A stretch of 51,364 nt of DNA from positions 1 through 51,364 of the forward strand of contig JAJZPF010000018.1 of the NCBI GenBank assembly GCA_021811315.1, given 5' to 3'. This document shows, piece by piece, positions 15,336-21,947 of this stretch; the first letter of the stretch is position 1; each line of letters opens with the position of its first letter. The stretch comes from a bacterium (lineage in GTDB: Bacteria; Elusimicrobiota; Elusimicrobia; Elusimicrobiales; UBA9959). Under the pieces are notes generated by a model, which did not search any database, was not told where the DNA came from, and saw only the letters and a list, made by a program, of their open reading frames with translations. Made by a program: the position numbers and the translations under genes.

Positions 15336-16586
15336 TTAAGCTAATTTCTTGGGAAGAGCGCTGTCGAAAGGCGGCCAGTCCGTGTTTTCCAGCTTCAGGA
15401 AAGCTTTTACCACGTCGGGGTCGAACTGGCGGTTGGAGCCTTTGGTCAGCTCGCTCTCGGCTATCTCCCGGCTGAGGGCTTTGCGGTACGGGCGGTCGCT
15501 GCGCATCGCGTCCCAGGCGTCGATGGTGGCCACGATCCGCGCGCCGAGCGGGATCTCTTCGCCCTTGAGGCCTTCCGGGTAGCCCATGCCGTTGAACCAC
15601 TCCTGGTGGTAAAGCACCATCTGGGCGACGGGGCCGAGGAAATGGATGGGGGAAAGGATCTGGTAGCCGATAGCGGGATGCTTCTTTATCTCGTCGTATT
15701 CTTCCGTGGTCAGCTTGCCGGGCTTGGAGAGGATGCCGCCGTCGATGCCTATCTTGCCGATATCGTGCAGCAGCGCCGCGTATTCCACGTAGCGCAGCAT
15801 CTGGGCGGGCATATTGAGCTCCTCGGCGAGGCGCCGGGCTTTCATCCGCGCGCGGCCGGCGTGGTCGCCGGTGTAGGAATCTTTCGCGTCGATAACGCGG
15901 GCCAGGGTCTGCACCATCTCGAGGTAGAAATTCTCGAGGCTTTCGTAAAGCTTTATATTCTCCAGGGTTATCGCGGTCTCGCCGGCCAGCAGGGTCAGGA
16001 ACTTCAGGTCGTAGTCGGTGAAAGATTCTTTTTCGCGCGAGAGGTGCAGGTTGAGCACGCCGAAGGGCTTGTCTTTGAGCTTCAGCGGGATGGCGATGAA
16101 AGGGTCTTTCTGCTCTTCCATCCCGATGTAATCTTTATACTGGGTATTCTGCTGCGGGTCGGTCACGAAGATGGTCTCGCCCGTCTGGAAAGCGCGGCCG
16201 GCTATGCCCAGGCCCGGCTTCACATGGGTGTTCTCTATCACTTCTTTGGAGATGTTCTTCGAGGCGACTATCCTCAGCTCGTCGGCCTGCGCGTCGTGGA
16301 TCATCAGGGAGCCGCGGGGGGAGATGATCAGCTCGCAGGCATTGTCCACCACGGTCTGGTAAAATTCCTCTTTTTTTATCGAGCCGGCGTTCACTATGCC
16401 TATTTCATGGATGGTCAGCAGGCTGGTGAGCAGCTCGTCGAACTTGCCCCAGGTGGTTTTAAGGGAAATTTCCGCGCCGCCCGCTTCGGAAGAGGGCTTG
16501 TCCAGGCGCAGTTCGTAGATCTTCCGCAGCAGCGCGCCGAGGACGAAAAGGAGCAGGACTATGACCAGCGAAAGCAGGTATAACAT
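15336..16586 (-). CDS. Membrane-anchored GAF-HD-GYP protein
   Basis: 416 residues. An N-terminal membrane helix (LYLLSLVIVLLLFVLGALL) is followed by a GAF domain at about 50-210 and an HD-GYP domain with ALLHDIGKIGI and YHQEWFNGMGYP, then ATIDAWDAMRSDRPYRKAL. All metal ligands look intact, so it is a likely cyclic di-GMP phosphodiesterase gated by the GAF ligand. The ATG at 16586 is preferred to a TTG at 16604 because TATTCT with an upstream TGC (extended -10) ends 8 nt before it, and the TTG lies inside that box. Confidence 0.85.
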   Translation of the reverse strand: MLYLLSLVIVLLLFVLGALLRKIYELRLDKPSSEAGGAEISLKTTWGKFDELLTSLLTIHEIGIVNAGSIKKEEFYQTVVDNACELIISPRGSLMIHDAQADELRIVASKNISKEVIENTHVKPGLGIAGRAFQTGETIFVTDPQQNTQYKDYIGMEEQKDPFIAIPLKLKDKPFGVLNLHLSREKESFTDYDLKFLTLLAGETAITLENIKLYESLENFYLEMVQTLARVIDAKDSYTGDHAGRARMKARRLAEELNMPAQMLRYVEYAALLHDIGKIGIDGGILSKPGKLTTEEYDEIKKHPAIGYQILSPIHFLGPVAQMVLYHQEWFNGMGYPEGLKGEEIPLGARIVATIDAWDAMRSDRPYRKALSREIAESELTKGSNRQFDPDVVKAFLKLENTDWPPFDSALPKKLA

Positions 16587-16644
16587 CGGCTTAAAGAATA
16601 GCAAAAGACTATATACGCTATCAATTAATATATAACGGCTATTA

Positions 16645-16674
16645 TTGTGTCCCCAATCCCATAAAGTTTATAAT
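16645..16674 (+). promoter_or_regulatory. Promoter of dapB, TTGTGT / 18 nt / TATAAT, leaderless geometry
   Basis: A perfect TATAAT (16669-16674) ends 6 nt before the ATG at 16681, with TTGTGT at 16645-16650. No Shine-Dalgarno sequence lies in the 6-nt gap (TAAGCC). Confidence 0.65.
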
Positions 16675-16680
16675 TAAGCC

Positions 16681-17403
16681 ATGAAAAGAAAGCCTTTAAG
16701 GGTGCTTGTCAGCGGGGCCGCCGGCCGCATGGGCCGGGCCGTGCTGGCCGAGATGGAAGGTTCGGAGGCTTTCGCCTGCGCCGGCGGGGTGGACGCCGTC
16801 GCCGGGGCTGGGGTGGAGGGGCCGGCGGCTTTCAGCTACCTGCTGGGCTCCGCGGACGTGGTCGTGGATTTCTCTTCTCCGGCGGCCGCCTGCGTCTTCG
16901 CCGCGGCTTGCGCCCGGGCCCGCAAGCCTTTCGTGAGCGGGACCACGGGTTTTTCCGCGAAACAGCTGGCCGCGCTGAAAGCCGCGGGCCGCAAGACCGC
17001 CGTTTTTATTTCTCCTAATATGAGCCCGGCCGTTAACCTGACTTTCGCCCTGGCCGCCCTGGCCGCGAAGCGGCTTAAAGGTTTCGATATACATATAAGC
17101 GAGGCGCACCATACCGCCAAGAAGGACGCGCCCAGCGGGACCGCGCTGCGCTACGCCGGGCATATCGCCGCGGCCGTCGGCGGGGCGCTCCCGCCCATAA
17201 CCAGCGTCCGGGCCGGGGATATCGTGGGCGACCATACCGTGCTTTACGCGGGGCCTCACGAGCGGGTGGAGCTGAAGCATATGGCGCATTCGCGGGCCGT
17301 TTTCGCCGCAGGCGCGCTTAAGGCGGCGGCCTGGGCGGCCGGCCGCAGGCCGGGCTACTACGATTATTTCGACCTGCTGGACCTGAAAGGCCTGGCCGCC
17401 TGA
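16681..17403 (+). CDS. dapB: 4-hydroxy-tetrahydrodipicolinate reductase
   Basis: 240 residues. It reduces HTPA to tetrahydrodipicolinate in lysine and meso-diaminopimelate synthesis. The N-terminal Rossmann loop VSGAAGRMGRAV, FVSGTTGFS, SPNMSPAVNL and the signature EAHHTAKKDAPSGTAL are present, with HERVELKHMAHSRAVFAAGA near the C terminus. It heads a plus-strand unit with the hydrolase gene 34 nt downstream. The mRNA looks leaderless. No other lysine genes are in the window. Confidence 0.95.
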   Translation: MKRKPLRVLVSGAAGRMGRAVLAEMEGSEAFACAGGVDAVAGAGVEGPAAFSYLLGSADVVVDFSSPAAACVFAAACARARKPFVSGTTGFSAKQLAALKAAGRKTAVFISPNMSPAVNLTFALAALAAKRLKGFDIHISEAHHTAKKDAPSGTALRYAGHIAAAVGGALPPITSVRAGDIVGDHTVLYAGPHERVELKHMAHSRAVFAAGALKAAAWAAGRRPGYYDYFDLLDLKGLAA

Positions 17404-17437
17404 TGAAAACGCCCGGTAAGTCTTCCAAAGGAAAAAA

Positions 17438-18367
17438 ATGAGCAAGGTTGAACTTCTGAACTGGTTCCTGTTCGCGCTGGGCTCCCTGGCCGCGCTGGTG
17501 GTCTACGCGTCCTACCTGAAGAGCTCGGATATTATAAAGCCGGCCCGCTCCGGCGCGCTGGCTTTTTCCCCGGACCAGTACAAGCTGGCCTACGAGGCGG
17601 TGGAATTCTGCACGGCCGACGGCGTGCGGCTGAAAGGCTGGTTCATCCCGGCGGTCGGCGTCGAAAGCGGCTGCACCATAATTTTCTGCCACGGCTGGGG
17701 CGCCAACCGCGGGGAGATGCTGCGGGATACCTGGTTCCTGGCCGAGAAAGGCTTTAACCTTCTTTATTTCGACTTCCGCGCCTCCGGCGAGAGCAAGGGC
17801 TCCGTGTCCAGCGTGGGCTACCTCGAGACGCGCGACTTCGACGCCGCCTACGAATTCCTGAAGGCCAACCGCCCGCAGGCGGCGGAGTCGGTGGGGGTGT
17901 TCGGGATCTCCATGGGCGGCTCGGTGGCGGCTTACGCGGCGGTGAAATACCCGGAGCTCGTCTGCCTCCTGGCCGAGAGCACTTTCCTTTCTTATAAAAA
18001 AGTCGTGGCCAACTGGGGCTGGCACCGCCTGAAGACGCCGTACTTCCCGCTGGTGGCGCTGACCATGTTCTTCGTCAGGCATAAGCTCAAGGCGGACCCG
18101 GAGCCCTACAGCCCCCTTTACAGCGTGGGGAAGATAAAGATCCCGGTCATGTTCATCAACGGGGACCACGACGACCTGGTCCCGCTCCCGGAGGCGGAAG
18201 CCCTTTTCGGCCTGTGCCCGTCGGAGAAGAAACAGCTGTGGATCGTGGCGGGCGCTTCGCACGCGAAGTGCGCCGAGGTGGGCGGCGAGGTTTACCGGGG
18301 CAAGGTCTCGGCGTTCTTCGCCGAAAACCTGCGCGAGCCGGCCGCGGAGCAGGCGGTTAAAAAATAA
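17438..18367 (+). CDS. Alpha/beta hydrolase with N-terminal membrane anchor
   Basis: 309 residues. A hydrophobic segment at 7-24 (LFALGSLAALVVYASYL) precedes an alpha/beta-hydrolase domain with the oxyanion motif FCHGWGANRGEML, the nucleophile elbow GISMGGSVAAY, the acid in FINGDHDDLVP and the His in AGASHAKCAEV. Ser, Asp and His are all present. The fold resembles YqkD/BAAT-like serine hydrolases, substrate unknown. AAAGGA lies 6 nt before the ATG. It probably shares dapB's transcript. Confidence 0.8.
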   Translation: MSKVELLNWFLFALGSLAALVVYASYLKSSDIIKPARSGALAFSPDQYKLAYEAVEFCTADGVRLKGWFIPAVGVESGCTIIFCHGWGANRGEMLRDTWFLAEKGFNLLYFDFRASGESKGSVSSVGYLETRDFDAAYEFLKANRPQAAESVGVFGISMGGSVAAYAAVKYPELVCLLAESTFLSYKKVVANWGWHRLKTPYFPLVALTMFFVRHKLKADPEPYSPLYSVGKIKIPVMFINGDHDDLVPLPEAEALFGLCPSEKKQLWIVAGASHAKCAEVGGEVYRGKVSAFFAENLREPAAEQAVKK

Positions 18368-18381
18368 TTCGAAATTGGGTA

Positions 18382-18410
18382 TTGCATTTTCCGTCGGCAT
18401 AGTGTAATAT
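18382..18410 (+). promoter_or_regulatory. Strong promoter TTGCAT / 17 nt / TAATAT of the small repeat protein
   Basis: TTGCAT (18382-18387) and TAATAT (18405-18410) are 17 nt apart. The same TTGCAT-N17 layout precedes the 22-residue peptide gene at 21582. A perfect stem-loop CATCCCC-GTC-GGGGATG (18419-18435) would sit at the very 5' end of the roughly 70-nt leader. Confidence 0.75.
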
Positions 18411-18487
18411 TTACCTAACATCCCCGTCGGGGATGAAATACTGCCCCGGCGGTAATCGGGGGGAATGCATAACTGGAGGAAGTAAAA

Positions 18488-18724
18488 ATGGCAGAAATGA
18501 TACAGAAAGTCGGTCTCAAGCGCGAGAAGGGTTACCTTTATTTCATCGACAAGAAAGGCGACATCTCCTGCGCCCTCATGGCCCGCGGCAAAAAGAAAGG
18601 CGGCAAGGCCAAGACCGCAGTGAAAGTCGGGATCAAGAAAGAGAAAGGTTATCTCTACTTCATCGACAAGAAAGGCAATGTGTCCCGCGCCATCATGAAG
18701 AATTCCGGCAAGAAGAAGAAATAA
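18488..18724 (+). CDS. Small basic protein of two tandem 25-residue repeats
   Basis: 78 residues, about a third Lys or Arg. Residues 7-31 and 46-70 are two copies of KVG(L/I)K(R/K)EKGYLYFIDKKG followed by (D/N)(I/V)S(C/R)A(L/I)M, period 39. The linker and tail are Gly-Lys runs. Each repeat looks like a short beta-hairpin with the turn at DKKG, so the protein could be a small nucleic-acid-binding dimer-in-one; this is inference and no family is recognised. It has its own strong promoter, GGAGGAAG before the ATG and a strong terminator, which suggest high expression. Confidence 0.8.
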   Translation: MAEMIQKVGLKREKGYLYFIDKKGDISCALMARGKKKGGKAKTAVKVGIKKEKGYLYFIDKKGNVSRAIMKNSGKKKK

Positions 18725-18742
18725 TATTTCTTTTCCTTGACG

Positions 18743-18778
18743 AACCGCCCGGCCTCAAAACCGGGCGGTTTTTCTTTT
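18743..18778 (+). terminator. Rho-independent terminator of the small repeat protein gene
   Basis: AACCGCCCGG (18743-18752) pairs with CCGGGCGGTT (18761-18770) and is followed by TTTCTTTT, 19 nt after the stop codon. Confidence 0.9.
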
Positions 18779-18789
18779 ATGGTTTTTGG

Positions 18790-18795
18790 TAGAAT
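18790..18795 (+). promoter_or_regulatory. Extended -10 (TGG-TAGAAT), leaderless geometry
   Basis: TAGAAT, preceded by TGG, ends 6 nt before the ATG at 18802. The upstream -35 position falls within the preceding terminator's T-run and has no good match, which an extended -10 would tolerate. Confidence 0.5.
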
Positions 18796-18801
18796 AGTTT
18801 T

Positions 18802-19518
18802 ATGAAAATTTTAATTATGGTTTTGCTGGCTTGCGCGCCGGTTTCGGCGCAGTGGGGGGCTTCCGAGGGACGCGTTGCGGCCGGGCTGGTTTCTAAACGC
18901 GCGGAGACCAGCGTGATAAGCGGGGTTCCGCTGCTCGACCTGCTGGCGGCGCGCGACAAGGCCGCGGCACCTTTTACCATGGGCGGTAAGAATTTCCTGG
19001 CCTCCGTGGTGTTCGACGCGAACTGGGACAGCTGGTTCACTATCAAGCCCGCTGGCGGCGGCTTCGGGGCCGGCGCTTGGAAAGAAACGGACCTTGCGGC
19101 GGGCGCAGAATATAAGTACGGGGACCTCGTGCTGAACCTGAAAGAGACAGGCGGCCTGGTCGCCGTGGAAGCCGCGGGCGGGGAAAGAACGGAGTTCTCG
19201 GTGGACGCGCTTTTCTACCGGCTCTATAAAGACTCGATGCAGGTCACTTTCGGGGACGCCGTCACTTACGCGGTTTTCCGCAATTTGGAGCCGCTGACCG
19301 AAACCGAGGGGACCGTCACCCTGCGCGTCGGTTCGGACGGGCTTTATTATTTTTCGGTGACCCCCGACGCCCAGATCGCTTCGGCCACCCGCTGGCTGCT
19401 TGCCGTGAACGGCGTGCTTTACGGGCTTAGGATCGAAGAGGGCTCGCTTCTGTTCGTTTCAAAACCGATAGAGATGGGCAAGCCGGTTTTCGCCGCCGAG
19501 CGCTCCCGCGCGCGCTGA
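18802..19518 (+). CDS. Secreted protein of unknown function
   Basis: 238 residues. A short signal peptide (MKILIMVLLACAPVSA, cut before QWG) leads a soluble, mostly beta-rich protein with several aromatic patches (DANWDSWFTIKPAGG, LFYRLYKDSMQVTFGDAV, GLYYFSVTPDAQIA). No family is recognised. It has no paired Cys residues. It has its own extended -10 promoter with no leader and ends at a bidirectional terminator, so it appears to be monocistronic. Start confidence is high because the signal peptide begins at this ATG. Confidence 0.75.
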   Translation: MKILIMVLLACAPVSAQWGASEGRVAAGLVSKRAETSVISGVPLLDLLAARDKAAAPFTMGGKNFLASVVFDANWDSWFTIKPAGGGFGAGAWKETDLAAGAEYKYGDLVLNLKETGGLVAVEAAGGERTEFSVDALFYRLYKDSMQVTFGDAVTYAVFRNLEPLTETEGTVTLRVGSDGLYYFSVTPDAQIASATRWLLAVNGVLYGLRIEEGSLLFVSKPIEMGKPVFAAERSRAR

Positions 19519-19529
19519 GCGTACGGCAA

Positions 19530-19564
19530 AAAATGAGGGGCGCCACCTGGCGCCCCATTTTTTT
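19530..19564. terminator. Bidirectional terminator between convergent genes
   Basis: GGGGCGCC (19537-19544) pairs with GGCGCCCC (19549-19556), flanked by A-runs on the left and a T-run on the right, so it can stop both the secreted-protein gene and the minus-strand Cys-rich gene. Confidence 0.88.
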
Positions 19565-19590
19565 GCCCGAGAGAACGTTGCGGACCGTTA

Positions 19591-20121
19591 TTAAACCTTC
19601 TTCTCTTTTTCCTCGAGCTTTTCTTTTACTTTCTCCTGGCGGGCTTTGCAGCCTTCGGAGAGACCTTTGAGGTTCTTCTGCAGGCAGTCGCGCACGCGGC
19701 CTTCGCCCGGCTTCACCCCGGCGCAGAATTTCTCGCGGTCGGCGGCGCAGGCCTTGCCGGCCCCGGCGAATTTCTTCCCGTCTTTAGCCCCGAGCCCGGC
19801 CCTCATCCCGAAGCCGCGCTTGAAGCCGGAAGAGAACCCCTTCTCGTAGGCGTTGACGCAGGCGCCGCCTTTCTTATTCCCGCGTTTCCCTCCGCGCTTC
19901 TCCGCGGACAGGGCTTTGCGGTCGACGCAGGCCTGCGAGAGCTCCTTTTCATGTTCCTTAAGGCAGGCGGCCACGCGGCCCTCGCCCGGTTTCACGTCCT
20001 TGCAGAACTTCGCGGCGTCCTCGGCGCAGGGGCCTTTGCCCTTTTCCGCCGCGGCCGGCAGGTTGAGCGCCAGCCCAAGTCCCGCGCTCAGCGCGAATAC
20101 AGCTATCAATGTGTTCTTCAT
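19591..20121 (-). CDS. Secreted Cys-rich repeat protein (GLG1-type repeats)
   Basis: 176 residues with a signal peptide ending near residue 25. Two copies of a module, ACAEDAAKFC/ACAADREKFC followed by GVKPGEGRVxxCL and ending with a third Cys pair, occupy about residues 30-68 and 125-168. The C-x(7)-C-x(5)-PGEGR-x(3)-C layout resembles the cysteine-rich GLG1 repeat (PF00839) described from a Golgi receptor and from bacterial periplasmic proteins. The linker is Gly/Lys-rich and the tail strongly charged. Role unknown. The ATG at 20121 has AAAGGAGCAC upstream. Confidence 0.75.
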   Translation of the reverse strand: MKNTLIAVFALSAGLGLALNLPAAAEKGKGPCAEDAAKFCKDVKPGEGRVAACLKEHEKELSQACVDRKALSAEKRGGKRGNKKGGACVNAYEKGFSSGFKRGFGMRAGLGAKDGKKFAGAGKACAADREKFCAGVKPGEGRVRDCLQKNLKGLSEGCKARQEKVKEKLEEKEKKV

Positions 20122-20170
20122 ACAGTGCTCCTTTCTCCCGTGCACTCATACAACGCGGGAGGAGCCGGTT

Positions 20171-20527
20171 TTATTGCAGGTCTACGAAGATAGAGCCGTT
20201 TTCCGTCTTAACGGGCCAGGTCTTGAGGTCTTTCGTTGCGAGGGCGGGGTCGGCGGGATCGGGATGGGCGCTTTCCGGGGCTTTAGGGGCGGGGCCGCTC
20301 AGGGCGGAACCGCTGCGGACGTCGAACTGGGCGAAATGGAGCGGGCAGGTGAGGATCCACCCGGTGAGGGCGCCCCGCTCGAGCCGCGCTTTCGCGTGGC
20401 CGCAGGCGCGCTCCACGGCGTAGAAGGTTCCGCCGTAATTGCAGAGAACTATTTCCCGGCCGCTAAGAGCGACCGCTTTCATCCCCCCGGGGGCGATATC
20501 TTTTTCTTCGGCGGCTTTAATGTACAT
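20171..20527 (-). CDS. Rieske-type [2Fe-2S] ferredoxin
   Basis: 118 residues, soluble. The cluster ligands are C-x-H in ACGHAKARLERG and C-x2-H in LTCPLHFAQFDV; flanking IVLCNYGGTFYAV and GSALSGPA are typical of dioxygenase-type Rieske ferredoxins. A Pro/Ala-rich insertion of about 20 residues follows the second motif. It is the last gene of a minus-strand redox operon, 17 nt after the FTR-like gene. It probably carries electrons; its partner is unknown. Confidence 0.88.
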   Translation of the reverse strand: MYIKAAEEKDIAPGGMKAVALSGREIVLCNYGGTFYAVERACGHAKARLERGALTGWILTCPLHFAQFDVRSGSALSGPAPKAPESAHPDPADPALATKDLKTWPVKTENGSIFVDLQ

Positions 20528-20544
20528 ATATGGAGGAACCGCGG

Positions 20545-20886
20545 CTATTTTCTGCCGGCTTTGAATTTGCTCTCCGAGATCTGCACCAGTTTATCCGGGT
20601 CGGTGACGTCTTTGTGGACGAACAGGCCGCACCAGCAGCGCTTCATAGCGTCGTAATGTTCCCGGTGATAAGGGATGCAGGGGCAGACTATCTTCATGTT
20701 CTCCGCGCGGTCGTCGGTGCGCGCCTGGCAGGGGCAGTAAGGGATACCGGTCAGCGCCTCTATTCCCGCCTCCTGCTCCAGGAGGAAGTCGGCGTCCTCT
20801 TCGGCCGGCGTGAACTTGTAGCCCAGCTTGTCCACGAGCGGCTCGAAAAGGAAGCGGAGCGCTTTCTTGCGTTCCTGCGCGTTCAT
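20545..20886 (-). CDS. Ferredoxin-thioredoxin reductase catalytic-subunit-like protein
   Basis: 113 residues. Three Cys motifs PYCPCQART, IVCPCIPYHRE and KRCWCGLFVH match the CPC...CPC...CHC pattern of FTR catalytic subunits, which hold a [4Fe-4S] cluster beside a redox disulfide. The third motif is CWC, so the conserved His is Trp. No variable (alpha) subunit is adjacent, as in archaeal FTR. Its ATG overlaps the glutaredoxin TGA (ATGA), so the two are translationally coupled and are likely partners in disulfide reduction. Confidence 0.85.
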   Translation of the reverse strand: MNAQERKKALRFLFEPLVDKLGYKFTPAEEDADFLLEQEAGIEALTGIPYCPCQARTDDRAENMKIVCPCIPYHREHYDAMKRCWCGLFVHKDVTDPDKLVQISESKFKAGRK

Positions 20887-21134
20887 TTCTTTTCCATGAG
20901 CCGCTCGAACTCCGCCGGGTCGTAGCCCTGCGTGCAGGTCCCGCCGATCTTGATGAAAGGAAAGGAAGTGTCGCAGCCGGCGCTTTTCATCTCTTTGCGG
21001 ATCTCCGCCTGCTTTTCCGGGTCCTGCTTGTCGTAGTCCACCGCTTCGAACGGGACCTTCTTGTCTTCGAAATACTGTTTCGTCTTCCTGCACCAAAGGC
21101 AGGTGCTCAGCGCGTAGATGGTTATTTTTTTCAT
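20883..21134 (-). CDS. Glutaredoxin-like thioredoxin-fold protein
   Basis: 83 residues. The active site is STCLWCRKTK (dithiol CLWC), followed by the cis-Pro region TSFPFIKIGGTCTQGYDPAE. It begins MKKITIYALSTC at 21134, which overlaps the Rieske gene's stop. Coupling to both a Rieske protein and the FTR-like gene suggests it is the thiol protein reduced by the FTR-like enzyme. That partnership is inferred from position only. Confidence 0.88.
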   Translation of the reverse strand: MKKITIYALSTCLWCRKTKQYFEDKKVPFEAVDYDKQDPEKQAEIRKEMKSAGCDTSFPFIKIGGTCTQGYDPAEFERLMEKK

Positions 21135-21439
21135 GGTAGCCTCACAAAAACCTTTCCGTCCCTGATCTCCGCCGGGTAAGTCCTGACGGACAGCTCCGGC
21201 GCCCCGATGAACTTGCCGTCGCGCACGTCGAAGCGCCAGTCGTGGCAGGGGCACTGGAGGATATGCCCGTCGAGCTTTCCCGCCGCGAGCGGGCAGCCCA
21301 TGTGGGCGCAGCGGTTCTCCAGCGCGAAGACTTCCCCGCCGCGGCGTATCAGGAGCACCGGCAGGCCGAGCGGGAACACGGCGGAGGGTTTTCCCTCGGC
21401 CAGCCCGGCCAGCTCGGTCACTTCGCAGTTAAACGCCAT
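21131..21439 (-). CDS. Rieske [2Fe-2S] protein
   Basis: 102 residues with CAHMGCPLAAG and QCPCHDWRFDVRDG, the full Cys-His/Cys-His ligand set of a Rieske ferredoxin such as those in nitrite-reductase small subunits or dioxygenases. It is the first gene of the four-gene redox operon; the gap upstream (21440-21581) is AT-rich and shared with the divergent peptide gene. It is only distantly similar to the Rieske gene at 20171, so the pair is not a recent duplication. Confidence 0.9.
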   Translation of the reverse strand: MAFNCEVTELAGLAEGKPSAVFPLGLPVLLIRRGGEVFALENRCAHMGCPLAAGKLDGHILQCPCHDWRFDVRDGKFIGAPELSVRTYPAEIRDGKVFVRLP

Positions 21440-21517
21440 TTTTTGATTATATAAAAAACGCGGCGCGCATAATCCCGCGAAAAAATTTAAAAAAACGAAA
21501 ATAATTAAAAATAACTA

Positions 21518-21546
21518 TTGCATTATATTGAAACAATAGATAAAAT
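21518..21546 (+). promoter_or_regulatory. Strong promoter TTGCAT / 17 nt / TAAAAT of the Lys/Ala peptide
   Basis: TTGCAT (21518-21523) and TAAAAT (21541-21546) are 17 nt apart in AT-rich DNA, matching the promoter of the basic repeat protein at 18382. Transcription would start near 21553, about 29 nt before the ATG. Confidence 0.75.
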
Positions 21547-21581
21547 CAATTCACAGCGCAAAGGCGCAAGGAGAAAAAACA

Positions 21582-21650
21582 ATGGCCGCTAAAAAGAAAG
21601 CTGTAAAGAAAGTTGCGAAGAAAACCGTAAAGAAAGCGAAGAAGAAATAG
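21582..21650 (+). CDS. 22-residue Lys/Ala-rich peptide, histone-tail-like
   Basis: A complete tiny gene: AAGGAG (21568-21573), 8 nt, then ATG, 22 codons and TAG. The product has 12 Lys, 5 Ala, 3 Val, 1 Thr and the initiator Met, in the K-K-x-A/V-K-K pattern of histone H1 tails and of AlgP/Hc1-type bacterial proteins. It should bind DNA or RNA or another polyanion. It is flanked by its own promoter and terminator, so it is very probably expressed on purpose. It is too short for most gene finders. No enzyme or antitoxin partner is adjacent. Confidence 0.75.
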   Translation: MAAKKKAVKKVAKKTVKKAKKK

Positions 21651-21668
21651 TTCGTTTCTTACGTCGGA

Positions 21669-21717
21669 AGGCGGCACCAGGGCGCGGTTCAAAGGCCTTC
21701 GGTGCCGCCTCTGTTTT
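21669..21717 (+). terminator. Terminator of the Lys/Ala peptide gene
   Basis: AGGCGGCACC (21669-21678) pairs perfectly with GGTGCCGCCT (21701-21710) around a 22-nt loop that can fold further, followed by CTGTTTT. Confidence 0.75.
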
Positions 21718-21777
21718 AGGCGGAAAAAAACAGCCGCTTCCCCTCCCCCGAAAAAACTTTTTAGATTTATAAAAAAA

Positions 21778-21826
21778 CCGGCGCGCGAAATCGCGCGCTA
21801 AAAAACGCCGGCGGATATTTTTTATT
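21778..21826 (+). terminator. Second terminator-like hairpin upstream of pxpB
   Basis: CCGGCG (21778-21783) pairs with CGCCGG (21806-21811), enclosing the nested stem GCGCGCG-AAAT-CGCGCGC, and is followed by GATATTTTTTATT. The rest of the 21718-21947 gap is GC-rich with further self-complementary GCGCCGGC stretches and an AT-rich block (TTTATTATATATATCC) just before pxpB that probably holds its -10. Confidence 0.55.
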
Positions 21827-21947
21827 CCCGGCCCGGCGGCCTGGCGGGCGCCGGCCGCGTCCCGGATCGCGCCGCGCGCGGCGCCGGCCGCCGTTCTCCG
21901 ACGGGGGGACTGGCGAAACCGCCCGTTTATTATATATATCCTTTAAT

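Noticed and set aside
16587-16604. TTG start for the GAF-HD-GYP gene at 16604
   Set aside because: It falls within an extended -10 box; the ATG at 16586 is 8 nt after that box and opens directly into the membrane helix.
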